Assembly (NCBI RefSeq): GCF_947490415.1
Contig: NZ_CANLGX010000001.1
Coordinates: 1,037,160-1,101,159 of the forward strand
Origin: an uncultured Eudoraea sp.
Lineage (GTDB): Bacteria; Bacteroidota; Bacteroidia; Flavobacteriales; Flavobacteriaceae
Direction: 5' to 3'
Length of the DNA stretch: 64,000 bases
Shown here: positions 53,445-61,877 of the stretch, piece after piece
How positions within the stretch are numbered: the stretch's first letter is position 1
How the letters are laid out: each line of letters opens with the position of its first letter
Notes under the pieces: generated by a model
Databases searched by the model: none
The model's input: the letters and a program-made list of their open reading frames with translations, nothing else
What the model was told of the DNA's origin: nothing
Made by a program: the position numbers and the translations under genes

Positions 53445-55670
53445 TTATTTCAAAACCTGATAGGCAATTAAAGCTACAATATACGCAAAAACACTCATAA
53501 ACACCAATTGAGCCATAGGCCATCGCCAGCTATTAGTTTCACGCTTTACAATGGCCAGGGTACTCATGCACTGCATAGCAAAGGCATAAAAAAGGAGCAG
53601 TGAAATACCAGAGGCCAGATCAAATAAGGGTTTTTTGGTAGTGGGATTTATTTCTGAAGCCATCCTGTGTTTAATAGTATCCTCCTCGTCGTTGCCAACA
53701 CTATAGATAGTGGCCAAAGTCCCAACAAAAACTTCCCGTGCAGCAAAAGAAGTCAATACGGCAATACCTATCTTCCAGTCGTAACCTAAAGGTGCTACTG
53801 CGGGTTCAATGGCTTTCCCAATGGTACCTATATATGAATTTTCAAGTTTGAAACCTGCTATTTCCTGTTTACGTGCTTTTTGAATTAGAACAAGTTCTTT
53901 TTCATTTAATGAATCCCTGATTTCGTTATTAGTAATTTGGGCCTTACTATCCTTCAGAAAAGATTCATAATCACTCAATTCATTTTGAATGCTGCTGGTA
54001 TTGAACTTGGTAAAACCTTCAGTATCAATTTTCTCATTAATTATCTCGTCCGCATTTTTAAAGTTGGAAGAGTAGCCATTTGAGCCCAAAAACCATAAAA
54101 CAATTGAAATTGCAAGGATAATTTTACCCGCACCATAAACAAAACTTTTGGTCTTTTCAATTACCGTATAAGCTACATTCTTTAAAAGAGGCAACTTATA
54201 ACTTGGCATTTCTACCATAAAAAATGATCTGCTTTTTATGTTAAGAATTTTGTTGAGAATCATTGCAGATACAATTGCGGCCCCAAATCCAATCAAGTAC
54301 AACAAGGTAAGTGTGAGTGCCTGATAACTCAGGCCTATAATTCTACCCTCAGGAATAACCAGTGCAATAATGATGAGATATACCGGGAGACGAGCAGAGC
54401 AGGTAACAAAGGGGGTTACTAAAATGGTAATAAGACGTTCCTTCCAGTTTTCAATATTACGCGTAGCCATCACTGCGGGAATCGCACAGGCCGTTCCGGA
54501 AATTAATGGGACTACACTTTTCCCACTTAAACCAAAGGGCCTCATTATACGATCCATTAAAAAGACCACCCTACTCATATATCCGGACTCCTCCAATAGG
54601 GCAATAAACAAAAATAAAAAGGCGATCTGAGGAATGAATATTACGATTCCTCCAATACCTGCAAGTATACCTTCTGCTAAAAGATCAGTGAACATTCCCG
54701 GCGGCAAGGAAGTTTTTATCCAGTTGCTTGCAGCGGCAAACTGCTCGTCAATAAAATCCATTGGATAACTACTCCAGTCGTAAATGGCTTGAAAAATGGT
54801 CAATAAAATGACCAGGAAAATTAAGTAACCGAATATCTTATGGGTTAAAACCCTATCTACTGTTGCTCTGAATCCCTTTGCAGCATTCCTGTCTATTTTA
54901 TAGGTCTCTTTTAATACTCCATTTATAAATTGATATCGGAGAATGGTCTCCTTCTGTTGTAGTCTTTTTAATTCTGACTTGGTCTTTGTGGTAAATGAAG
55001 AGGTGTCCTGTACGGCCTTTTTCTCAATAGGCATAAAATTGACATCCTGTGTAATTACAAGCCACAACTTATAGAGATCTTCATTGGGAAATGTCCGTTG
55101 TAATCTTTCAAAATATTCCGGCGCTATGACCGTGGCATCTACGTTCGGTTTAACAGACAAATTTTTATAATCTGCAATCAATTGGCGAATTCGCTCTATT
55201 CCTGTACCCTGTCTTGTACTTACCAGAGCTATTTTGGTATTTAATTTTTTTTCAAGGAGAGATACGTCCAGGGTAATACCCTTTTTAGGCATCCGGTCCG
55301 ACATATTGATGACCAAAATTGTGGGGATCTTAAGGTCTTTTATTTGAGTGAAAATAAGCAGATTTCTCTTTAAATTTTCAACATCACTAATAACCACGGC
55401 TACATCAGGGAAATCCTTGTCGTTTTTATTTAGAAGTAATTCTACAACTACACTTTCGTCAAGGGAAGTTGTATTTAGACTATAAGTGCCCGGTAGATCC
55501 AGAATATGAGCTTTAACGCCTCGGGGCAATTTACAGATACCTTCCTTTTTCTCAACAGTTATCCCCGGGTAATTACCTACTTTTTGATTCAGGCCGGTTA
55601 ATTGGTTAAAAACAGAGGTCTTTCCTGTATTGGGGTTACCGATAAGTGCTACATTAATATTTTTACTCAT
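53445..55670 (-). CDS. feoB: Ferrous iron transporter B
   Basis: A 741-residue inner-membrane protein. N-terminal G domain: G1 GNPNTGKTS (residues 11-19), G3 DLPGTYSL (about 58), G4 NMSD (about 122). The membrane part has the two Gate/nucleoside-recognition regions (VPLISGTACAIPAVMATR and AAREVFVGTLATIYSVG). It imports Fe2+. It overlaps feoA by 4 bp and is followed by the Cys-rich gene after one base. An extended loop (about residues 540-600) lies between the gates. Confidence 0.95.
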   Translation of the reverse strand: MSKNINVALIGNPNTGKTSVFNQLTGLNQKVGNYPGITVEKKEGICKLPRGVKAHILDLPGTYSLNTTSLDESVVVELLLNKNDKDFPDVAVVISDVENLKRNLLIFTQIKDLKIPTILVINMSDRMPKKGITLDVSLLEKKLNTKIALVSTRQGTGIERIRQLIADYKNLSVKPNVDATVIAPEYFERLQRTFPNEDLYKLWLVITQDVNFMPIEKKAVQDTSSFTTKTKSELKRLQQKETILRYQFINGVLKETYKIDRNAAKGFRATVDRVLTHKIFGYLIFLVILLTIFQAIYDWSSYPMDFIDEQFAAASNWIKTSLPPGMFTDLLAEGILAGIGGIVIFIPQIAFLFLFIALLEESGYMSRVVFLMDRIMRPFGLSGKSVVPLISGTACAIPAVMATRNIENWKERLITILVTPFVTCSARLPVYLIIIALVIPEGRIIGLSYQALTLTLLYLIGFGAAIVSAMILNKILNIKSRSFFMVEMPSYKLPLLKNVAYTVIEKTKSFVYGAGKIILAISIVLWFLGSNGYSSNFKNADEIINEKIDTEGFTKFNTSSIQNELSDYESFLKDSKAQITNNEIRDSLNEKELVLIQKARKQEIAGFKLENSYIGTIGKAIEPAVAPLGYDWKIGIAVLTSFAAREVFVGTLATIYSVGNDEEDTIKHRMASEINPTTKKPLFDLASGISLLLFYAFAMQCMSTLAIVKRETNSWRWPMAQLVFMSVFAYIVALIAYQVLK

Positions 55671-55912
55671 AATGTGGCTTTATCTTCTATAAGATCTAAC
55701 TCAATTTGAAGGGCAACGGATCTTCTTATGGCAATATGAGAACCATTAACATTTATATATAAAGGATCTTTTAGAGGGGCTATTTGAATCAATTCTACCT
55801 CATTTCCCGGAAGGCACCCTAATTCTAATAATTTAATAGGCAGCATGCCCTTGGTAAATTCTTTAATAATTCCCCTTTCACCTCGCTTTAAATGTGCAAC
55901 AGTTGTAACCAA
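55667..55912 (-). CDS. feoA: Ferrous iron transport protein A
   Basis: An 81-residue SH3-like protein (RGERGIIKEFTKG, LELGCLPGNEVELIQIAPLKDPLYINVNGSHIAIRR). It is a small cytoplasmic partner of FeoB. First gene of the feoAB-Cys-rich operon; the stop overlaps the feoB start by 4 bp. The upstream sequence holds TTTAGAT (around 55920), half of the operator seen at 40322, but no second half. Confidence 0.93.
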   Translation of the reverse strand: MVTTVAHLKRGERGIIKEFTKGMLPIKLLELGCLPGNEVELIQIAPLKDPLYINVNGSHIAIRRSVALQIELDLIEDKATL

Positions 55913-56043
55913 TTTTTATTTAGATTGATTTTAAGTAAGGACAAAAATAATGGAAAAAGATGAGGTATTAGGGCAAATATTGAAAAAAGAAAAACATGAA
56001 ATTTCTTAAAATAACAGGATTGGGTATGACCGGAATTGACACC

Positions 56044-56718
56044 TTAATTAAGGTAAGACATTTTTAAAACTTCCAGATCCTGCAGTAATTTATCCATTTC
56101 CTCTTTGTTGGTGCCATCATAAGTTCCTCTTATTCTGCGATCTTTATCGATTAAAATAAAGTTTTCCGTGTGTATCATATCAAATGGCCCACCGTCTCCA
56201 TCAGTTTTTACTGCCAGATAGGATTTTCGGGCCAGTTCATAAATATGTTTTTTATCGCCGGTGACCAAATTCCATTTTTTATCATTAACTCCTTTTTCTA
56301 ATGCATATTTTTTAAGTTGAGCAACAGAATCTATATCTGGTGTAACGGAATGCGATAATAGCAGCACATCCTTGTCATTTGCAATCTGGGATTGTAAATA
56401 GACCATATTTTCAGTCATTACCGGGCATATAGTGGGGCAGGTGGTAAAGAAGAAGTCGGCCACATAGATTTTATTTTTATAAAAATCCTGCGTTATGGTC
56501 TCGCCGTTTTGGTTAGTAAGTGAAAAGTTGGCAATGGTGTGGTATTTTTTTACATGGACCAGAGTACTATCTACCAATTCTGAATTAAAATCTGCCGGTT
56601 GATATACAGGGAGTACCTTTTTAGGCTGCAACGCATTGTAAAACAAATAAATGATAATCGCAGAAAGCAAAAGGAGTACGATTCCAAAAAATTTGTATTT
56701 ACTGAAGAAAGAAAGCAT
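56044..56718 (-). CDS. SCO1/SenC-family copper chaperone or thioredoxin-like protein
   Basis: A 224-residue membrane-anchored protein. The ATG at 56716-56718 (MLSFFSKYK) gives an N-terminal membrane anchor; a TTG 30 bp upstream is rejected. The copper-binding CxxxC is in FFFTTCPTICPVM, and the distal His is in MIHTENFIL. SCO proteins deliver copper to cytochrome oxidase or reduce its cysteines; no oxidase gene is nearby. Confidence 0.92.
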   Translation of the reverse strand: MLSFFSKYKFFGIVLLLLSAIIIYLFYNALQPKKVLPVYQPADFNSELVDSTLVHVKKYHTIANFSLTNQNGETITQDFYKNKIYVADFFFTTCPTICPVMTENMVYLQSQIANDKDVLLLSHSVTPDIDSVAQLKKYALEKGVNDKKWNLVTGDKKHIYELARKSYLAVKTDGDGGPFDMIHTENFILIDKDRRIRGTYDGTNKEEMDKLLQDLEVLKMSYLN

Positions 56719-56880
56719 TCGCCGTTTTTTGCAAAGGTACAGCGGCAAATCATAGCATTCAAAAACTTTGATATGGGTTTGCTGCTAAAACTTTCTTAAA
56801 TATCTGCCCGGGACCATAGTTTCTTTTTATAAGACCTTGTAAAAGTGTACTTTTGTGCGCTTTACTTATAAAATCTATAG

Positions 56881-58233
56881 ATGGATCCCATACTTATAAA
56901 GACCATACAGTTTTTTCTGAGTCTTTCACTTTTAATTGTTCTTCATGAATTAGGACATTTTATCCCGGCTAAGCTATTTAAGACGCGGGTGGAGAAATTT
57001 TATCTTTTTTTTGATATTAAATTTTCCCTTTTTAAGAAAAAAATTGGAGAAACTGTTTATGGGATCGGATGGCTGCCACTGGGAGGTTATGTTAAGATAG
57101 CAGGCATGATTGATGAGAGTATGGACACGGCCCAAATGGCGGAAGAACCTAAGCCCTGGGAGTTTAGATCCAAGCCGGCCTGGCAGCGACTCATTATTAT
57201 GCTCGGAGGTGTTACAGTAAACTTTATCCTGGCAGTTATCATTTATATTGGAATGGCCTATTCTTATGGAGACCAATACATACCCATGGATAGCTTAAGC
57301 GATGGTATTTGGGTTACGGAAAAGAATATTGGTGATGAATTAGGGGTGCAAACCGGGGATCAGATTGTCGCTATTGATGGGGAAGAAGTTGAAAATTTTG
57401 ATAGTCTTTTGGGGGAAATAATCAATGGCAACACCATAACCATTGAAAGGGATGGAACCACTATTGAAAAGGAAATTCCCGTAGATTTCATATCCACATT
57501 ATTGGAGGACGAGGATAAAATAAGATTTATAAGCCCCAGGCTTCCTTTTATTGTGGGAGGCATACCCAAAGAATCAGCGAATAAGGATTCGGGACTGAAA
57601 GTAAAGGATCATATAGTTGGTATTGGAGATCAGAAGATTAGGTATTTTGATGAAGCCAAAGCCGTAATACAACGTTATACAAACCAAAAAGTAGATCTTA
57701 TAGTAAGTCGGGATGGAAGGGAAGAACAAATCCCAGTGGTAATTAGTGATTCAGCTACTATCGGAATTACTATGGGAGCCCTGCCTTTTGACCAAATGGA
57801 GGAGATGGGCTATTTTAGGTTAGAGACCAGGAAATATACTTTTATGGAGTCTATTCCCGCCGGAATTGATAAGGGGGTGACCACACTAGTAAGTTACGTA
57901 AAACAACTAAAGAAAATATTCAACCCGGAAACCGGAGCCTATAAGGGCGTTGGAGGTTTTGCTGCTATAGGCGGTATGTTTCCGGATACCTGGAACTGGC
58001 CTGTATTTTGGTCAACCACGGCATTGATATCCATCATTTTGGCTTTTATGAATATATTGCCAATCCCGGCATTAGACGGGGGGCACGTTACTTTTTTATT
58101 ATATGAAATGGTTACGGGAAGAAAACCCAGCGACAAATTTTTGGAGTATGCCCAGATGATCGGATTCTTCCTTTTAATCGCATTACTGTTATTTGCCAAC
58201 GGCAATGATATTTATAAATGGCTTTCTAAATAG
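56881..58233 (+). CDS. rseP: RIP metalloprotease RseP
   Basis: A 450-residue site-2 intramembrane protease. The zinc motif HELGH is at residues 22-26, in the first helix, and the third ligand is in NILPIPALDGGHV (about 395). PDZ domains lie between (GVQTGDQIVAIDGEEV, GLKVKDHIVGIGDQKI). It cleaves transmembrane anti-sigma factors in envelope stress response. No sigma or anti-sigma pair is visible in the window. Confidence 0.95.
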   Translation: MDPILIKTIQFFLSLSLLIVLHELGHFIPAKLFKTRVEKFYLFFDIKFSLFKKKIGETVYGIGWLPLGGYVKIAGMIDESMDTAQMAEEPKPWEFRSKPAWQRLIIMLGGVTVNFILAVIIYIGMAYSYGDQYIPMDSLSDGIWVTEKNIGDELGVQTGDQIVAIDGEEVENFDSLLGEIINGNTITIERDGTTIEKEIPVDFISTLLEDEDKIRFISPRLPFIVGGIPKESANKDSGLKVKDHIVGIGDQKIRYFDEAKAVIQRYTNQKVDLIVSRDGREEQIPVVISDSATIGITMGALPFDQMEEMGYFRLETRKYTFMESIPAGIDKGVTTLVSYVKQLKKIFNPETGAYKGVGGFAAIGGMFPDTWNWPVFWSTTALISIILAFMNILPIPALDGGHVTFLLYEMVTGRKPSDKFLEYAQMIGFFLLIALLLFANGNDIYKWLSK

Positions 58234-58250
58234 AAAACAGATTTTTTTTG

Positions 58251-58281
58251 TTGGGCTATTTGAAAGAAACTATTATATTTG
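58251..58281 (+). promoter_or_regulatory. Promoter of the split tRNA-Asn locus
   Basis: TTG at 58251-58253 (after an eight-T stretch) and TATATTTG at 58274-58281, spaced 20 bp, match the Bacteroidota sigma-70 consensus (TTTG, 19-21 bp, TAxxTTTG). It lies about 25 bp before the 5' tRNA fragment, so it is probably the original tRNA promoter. Confidence 0.65.
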
Positions 58282-58302
58282 CATCCCGAAAAACGGGGAA
58301 AC

Positions 58303-58344
58303 ATTCCTCCTTAGCTCATCCCGATAGCTATCGGGAGGTTAGAG
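58303..58344 (+). pseudogene. 5' fragment of tRNA-Asn, interrupted in the D-arm
   Basis: ATTCCTCCTTAGCTCA (58303-58318) is identical to the leader base and 5' end of the intact tRNA-Asn at 58662. The next three tRNA bases (GTT) are replaced by the 18-bp palindrome 58319-58336, after which GGTTAGAG (58337-58344) again matches the D-loop. Beyond this the match is lost. It cannot fold into a tRNA. Confidence 0.85.
58319..58336. repeat. Palindrome at left junction of the tRNA insertion
   Basis: TCCCGATAGCTATCGGGA, a perfect 18-bp palindrome exactly where tRNA-Asn homology breaks. It would form a hairpin in RNA or DNA. An inverted repeat TCCCG-AAAAA-CGGGGA at 58284-58299 lies just upstream. Confidence 0.9.
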
Positions 58345-58372
58345 TTTCGGGAGACGTTCATATTTTTTTGAT

Positions 58373-58657
58373 TTGCATTATGTTTATATCCTTTATTCTG
58401 ATTTATTAAATCGATATTATATCGGGGAATCGGAGAATGTGGTTAGGAGATTGAAAGAGCATAATGATGGTTATTTTAAAAGTTCTTTTAACAGTACTGT
58501 TAACGATTGGATAGTATATCTATCCATTGTATGTTTAGACAGAATACAGGCAAGAAAAATTGAAAAGCATCTTAAGAGTATGAAAAGCCGGAAATATATT
58601 CAGAATTTAAAGGAATATCCTGAATTGATTTCTAAATTGAAAAATAAATTTAATTAA
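58373..58657 (+). CDS. GIY-YIG nuclease family protein
   Basis: A 94-residue small endonuclease domain. The GIY half is YVYILYS (residues 3-9), YIG is in RYYIGESE, the catalytic Arg is in VRRLKEH and the Glu in ARKIEKHLKSM. It begins with TTG (MHYVYILYS); no in-frame ATG exists nearby. The stop is 4 bp before the tRNA-Asn. Related single-domain proteins are frequent in Flavobacteriaceae; whether this one cuts DNA at tRNA genes is not known. Confidence 0.85.
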   Translation: MHYVYILYSDLLNRYYIGESENVVRRLKEHNDGYFKSSFNSTVNDWIVYLSIVCLDRIQARKIEKHLKSMKSRKYIQNLKEYPELISKLKNKFN

Positions 58658-58661
58658 ATAT

Positions 58662-58735
58662 TCCTCCTTAGCTCAGTTGGTTAGAGCATCTGACTGTTAA
58701 TCAGAGGGTCCTTGGTTCGAGCCCAAGAGGGGGAG
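58662..58735 (+). tRNA. tRNA-Asn (GTT)
   Basis: A 74-nt complete cloverleaf. Acceptor TCCTCCT pairs with AGGGGGA (one T-G wobble), D-arm AGCTCAGTTGGTTAGAGC, anticodon stem TCTGA/TCAGA with loop CTGTTAA (anticodon GTT at 58696-58698), T-arm CTTGG-TTCGAGC-CCAAG, discriminator G. CCA is not encoded. No clear promoter is seen between the nuclease gene and this tRNA, so it may rely on transcription from 58251-58281. Confidence 0.97.
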
Positions 58736-58773
58736 CAAAGAAGTAGAGCGGAGCTCACTTCATTGCTACACCG

Positions 58774-58803
58774 AAGCCATCCACCAAAGTGGGTGGCTTT
58801 TTT
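58774..58803 (+). terminator. Terminator after intact tRNA-Asn
   Basis: Stem AAGCCATCCAC (58774-58784) with GTGGGTGGCTT (58789-58799), one wobble, loop CAAA, followed by Ts. Between it and the tRNA, GAAGT/ACTTC with GAGC/GCTC (58739-58760) forms a small extra hairpin. Confidence 0.88.
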
Positions 58804-58840
58804 CGTTAGAAAAGCTGGGTGAGAAGTTTATCCCGCCGAA

Positions 58841-58855
58841 TCCGCCCTAGGCGGA
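58841..58855. repeat. Palindrome at right junction of the tRNA insertion
   Basis: TCCGCCCTAGGCGGA, 6-bp arms around CTA, ending 9 bp before the 3' tRNA fragment. It mirrors the palindrome at the left junction in position, not in sequence. Confidence 0.7.
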
Positions 58856-58864
58856 GAAGGAGGA

Positions 58865-58882
58865 AGCCCAAGAGGGGGAGCA
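58865..58882 (+). pseudogene. 3' fragment of tRNA-Asn
   Basis: AGCCCAAGAGGGGGAGCA is identical over 18 bases to the T-arm/acceptor end of the intact tRNA-Asn plus two following bases (58720-58737). It is followed by its own terminator (58893-58922), as expected of the original 3' end of a tRNA gene. It may also be an attachment-site copy left by an integrative element. Confidence 0.85.
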
Positions 58883-58892
58883 TTGATAATGA

Positions 58893-58922
58893 AGGAGTTA
58901 CAGAAATGTAGCTCCTTTTTTT
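58893..58922 (+). terminator. Terminator after the 3' tRNA fragment
   Basis: AGGAGTTACA (58893-58902) pairs with TGTAGCTCCT (58907-58916), one wobble, GAAA tetraloop, then a run of Ts to 58922. A strong intrinsic terminator with no complete gene before it except the tRNA-Asn locus. Confidence 0.9.
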
Positions 58923-58931
58923 GTTTCTAAT

Positions 58932-58954
58932 GTTTACAACCACGTTTACAACCA
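58932..58954 (+). repeat. Direct repeat GTTTACAACCA beside tRNA fragment
   Basis: GTTTACAACCA occurs at 58932-58942 and 58944-58954, one base apart. Short direct repeats close to a tRNA 3' end resemble arm-type integrase sites of integrative elements, but no integrase gene is in the window. The rest of 58955-59108 shows no gene or structure. Confidence 0.6.
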
Positions 58955-59108
58955 TGCTCATTTTTGCCTCTTTTTAGTTCATATTTACGTAAAATGAATA
59001 TTGTTTGTTTTATGTAACGAGTCTTTAGAAATCTAGGAAAAGCATTTATACTAAATATACCTCATCTAAATAACTACTTCTTCAATTATTCAGATGCAAA
59101 GGAGATAT

Positions 59109-59137
59109 AAAAAGCTCCCCAAAATCTGAGGAGTCTT
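59109..59137 (-). terminator. Probable terminator of leftward DUF6090 gene
   Basis: On the minus strand AAGACTCC and GGAGCTT form a stem with one mismatch around a loop of about 12 bases, followed by a T run (A run at 59107-59112). It lies about 45 bp past the stop at 59180. Confidence 0.6.
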
Positions 59138-59179
59138 TCAAATTTGTAATGAAAGTTTAGTTAATAGCCGCAATTACAA

Positions 59180-59920
59180 TTATAGTGTTGTTACCCTTTC
59201 TATCTTTAATTGTAATTGTAACAGATTTTCTAGTACTTGGAAATAGATACTTAATATAAATGTTCGATCATTTTTAATTTTCCACAAATAGCTTAATATT
59301 TTTTTTTGTTCAGTTTCTGATACATTCAAAGGAAGTTCAATTGATTCCATTTCACCATAATTATTAAAAATTAGATTCGGTGAAATATGATTGTTAATTT
59401 CTTTGAAATAGTTATCGTAAAAGTTTCCTTCAGGATCTTGTTCCTCCAACTTCATAATAAATGGATAATCTTGTTCATATAAATTAATAATGTCATTTCG
59501 TAAAGAATCATGTTTAATTAATTCAAGACCTCTGGATTTTAATGATTCATAACCTGATCTATTTTGGATTGAGATATAACCTCTAGTTAAATATGAATAA
59601 TAATAATTAATCGAATCTGTTTGTACTTGCTTGTTGGTGAAGATGTCATAGTAATATTCGCAGGCTTTAAGACCTGCTCTATGCGCACTCATATTAGTCT
59701 TTATATCAATTAAATCTTGCTTCAACCCTTTTGAAATTTCTACTAAAATTTTATTTTCAATATTATTTTCCTTTCTCTCTTCATTCCAATTATTTATACT
59801 CAGTGCGATTAATATTCCAATAACAACAAGTACAATTTCACCAATCGCATATTTTAAATACTTACCAGTTTTATTTTTTTCCATAAGGTCGTAGCGTATT
59901 TTTCTAAAGAATTTTATCAT
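59180..59920 (-). CDS. DUF6090 family membrane protein, copy 1
   Basis: A 246-residue protein. It begins MIKFFRKIRYDLMEKNKTGKYL (split at residue 20), followed by one membrane helix (YAIGEIVLVVIGILIALSI) and NNWNEERKE, the DUF6090 hallmark. The C-terminal 190 residues are helical, probably periplasmic, with YESLKSRGLELIKHDSLRNDIINLYE. Function unknown. The leader GTTAGCCTTCATTATGACC continuing to the ATG is shared with the copy at 63026. Confidence 0.85.
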   Translation of the reverse strand: MIKFFRKIRYDLMEKNKTGKYLKYAIGEIVLVVIGILIALSINNWNEERKENNIENKILVEISKGLKQDLIDIKTNMSAHRAGLKACEYYYDIFTNKQVQTDSINYYYSYLTRGYISIQNRSGYESLKSRGLELIKHDSLRNDIINLYEQDYPFIMKLEEQDPEGNFYDNYFKEINNHISPNLIFNNYGEMESIELPLNVSETEQKKILSYLWKIKNDRTFILSIYFQVLENLLQLQLKIERVTTL

Positions 59921-59950
59921 GGTTTATGGTTGGTCATAATGAAGGCTAAC
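59921..59950 (-). promoter_or_regulatory. Conserved leader of DUF6090 copy 1
   Basis: The 30 bases before the start (minus strand) match the 31 bases before the copy at 63026 almost base for base, around the shared core CTTCATTAT and ACCAACCAT. No ORF continues through it. It may be a transcript leader or recombination site. The rest of 59951-60155 shows nothing. Confidence 0.55.
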
Positions 59951-60155
59951 TTGTTTATATGGATGTAAAATACATCTTTATAAACCTATATCAGAATAAA
60001 ACAGATATATTGTGGTAACCATTATTAAAGATTGCTGAAAATAAAAAGTCAAACTATCAACAATAAAAATCCTATATAAAAACCAGGAAAACAAGATTAA
60101 AACGGATTAAGCCTGATTTTGAAGTTTTGTACTAAATTGGAATTGTTGCCAGCAG

Positions 60156-61877
60156 TTACTTATTAAGATTTTCGTATTTATAGAATTCTTCTGGTCCAAT
60201 TTTGTTGATAAGCATTTCCCCTTCAGCTTTTATATAACCAACGTCATTTGCATATTCTGCCCAATCTTTAATGAGCTCCTTTAGTTTTTCAGGTTCCTGC
60301 AGAGACAGGTCATGTTTCTCAAGAGGATCTGTAGATAAATCATAAAGTTGCCATATAGGTTCATTAGCATATGGGGGTTGTAACATCATAGCTTTCCATT
60401 TTCCCTTAATGACGGCTTTGCATTCCATCATCTCAAAAAGTAATGGATTTATAGAAGTGTTGCGGACTAATACCGCCTTTCCTTCTAAAAGCTTTTTGGC
60501 TGATTTTCCGTAAAAAGGTGCCAGTTCATTTTCTTTATATTTAGCCGGACGCGATACTTCGACAAAGTCAAGAATGGTTGGAAAAATGTCGCATACATGC
60601 ATGCCGGTATTAGTATAGAATTTTTCCTTTTCAATACCGGGCCCAGCAATTATCAGTGGCGCATGTATGCCTCCTTCTCCCGTAGTAGTTTTAAAATATG
60701 TAAAAGGTGTATTGCTTACTTCTGCCCATGCACCTCCCTGAGAAATAAAAGAATTACCTTTTCCAAGATTGCTAAAGCTATTATTAAAGTTCTCAGCTAA
60801 ATATTCTTTTGAATTCCCCGGATAAGCAACTGCCTCTTTAGGATTTGCCCCATTATCTGACAGAAAAACAATAATAGTGTTTTCATATTTCCCGGCTTCT
60901 TTCAATGAATCAATTAAGCGTCCGATATGAAAGTCGAGATTTTCAACCATTGACGCATAAATTTCCATAATTCGCGCTTGCATTTTCTTTTGATCGTCAT
61001 CTAAATCTCCCCACTTGGGAAATTTACCTGTGCCAGGATTATAGGGGACAGACTCCTTTACAATCCCAATCTTTTTTGTACGTGCAAGACGGTCCCTTTT
61101 TGTTTGTTCATAACCTGAATCATAAACACCTTTATAATTATCTAAATACTCATCAGGTACGTGAAGTGGATCATGCGGTGCTGTGTACGCAAGAAATCCA
61201 AAAAAAGGGGAATCGTCTTCCTGTTCTATAATATAATTAATCATCTTATCTGTGAAGTCTTTGCTGGAATAAAAATCGTCATGAAGCTTTTCCACAATAT
61301 CTTTATCCTTAACATAAAAAGTAACCGGTTCTTCTCCGGGGCCAAGAGCAAATGGATTAGTAAAATGTCCTGATCCACCTCCAAGAAGTCCAAAACTTTT
61401 TTCAAAACCTCTATTTGCAGGATAACTTTCTTCGTGATGTCCCAAATGCCATTTACCTGTCATATACGTATGATAACCATTATCACGCAAAACTTCTGGT
61501 ATTGTAATAACTCGATTATTTAGTGAGCCTTCATACCCGGGTTTTAGGTATTGATTCTCAGTATGTCCCGGGGGCATTGTCCCCAAACCATTTTGATGAT
61601 TATCGACACCGGTTAATAACATAGCACGTGTTGGTGCACAAAGAGATGAGACATAAAAATCTGTAAATTTCACACCTTGATTTGCAAGCTTATCAAGATT
61701 CGGAGTTCTAATCTCACTTCCAAAGCAGCCTAAGTCAGAATATCCTAGGTCATCAACTAATATTAACAGAATATTAGGTCTTGGTATTTTTTTGGAATAA
61801 TCCTTTTGATTCTGGTTGCAACCGTATAATCCAGCAATGAGTAATAGGATAAAGAATGGTTTAACATGTTTTTTCAT
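60156..61877 (-). CDS. Sulfatase, lipoprotein
   Basis: A 573-residue arylsulfatase-type enzyme of the periplasm or cell surface. Lipobox LYGC (Cys20). Metal Asp residues in LVDDLGYSDLG (42-43), formylglycine motif CAPTRA (Cys80-Arg84), then TGKWHLGH and FLSDNGA. It hydrolyses sulfate esters, probably of algal polysaccharides. No formylglycine maturase, glycosidase or SusCD lies beside it; flanking genes are DUF6090. Confidence 0.93.
   Translation of the reverse strand: MKKHVKPFFILLLIAGLYGCNQNQKDYSKKIPRPNILLILVDDLGYSDLGCFGSEIRTPNLDKLANQGVKFTDFYVSSLCAPTRAMLLTGVDNHQNGLGTMPPGHTENQYLKPGYEGSLNNRVITIPEVLRDNGYHTYMTGKWHLGHHEESYPANRGFEKSFGLLGGGSGHFTNPFALGPGEEPVTFYVKDKDIVEKLHDDFYSSKDFTDKMINYIIEQEDDSPFFGFLAYTAPHDPLHVPDEYLDNYKGVYDSGYEQTKRDRLARTKKIGIVKESVPYNPGTGKFPKWGDLDDDQKKMQARIMEIYASMVENLDFHIGRLIDSLKEAGKYENTIIVFLSDNGANPKEAVAYPGNSKEYLAENFNNSFSNLGKGNSFISQGGAWAEVSNTPFTYFKTTTGEGGIHAPLIIAGPGIEKEKFYTNTGMHVCDIFPTILDFVEVSRPAKYKENELAPFYGKSAKKLLEGKAVLVRNTSINPLLFEMMECKAVIKGKWKAMMLQPPYANEPIWQLYDLSTDPLEKHDLSLQEPEKLKELIKDWAEYANDVGYIKAEGEMLINKIGPEEFYKYENLNK

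Larger units (their letters stand above)
58319..58864 (+). mobile_element. Putative tRNA-targeting GIY-YIG element carrying a replacement tRNA-Asn
   Basis: The roughly 546-bp segment between the 5' tRNA fragment and the 3' tRNA fragment contains a GIY-YIG nuclease gene, an intact tRNA-Asn and a terminator, with palindromes at or near both ends. The simplest reading is that a unit was inserted into a resident tRNA-Asn and restored function with its own copy. Degeneration of a tandem tRNA-Asn array is the alternative. The limits are set by loss of tRNA homology, not by known ends. Confidence 0.5.

Noticed and set aside
55919..55935. TTTAGAT half-site before feoA as a DtxR operator
   Set aside because: Only one half of the palindrome is present; AT-rich chance match is likely.
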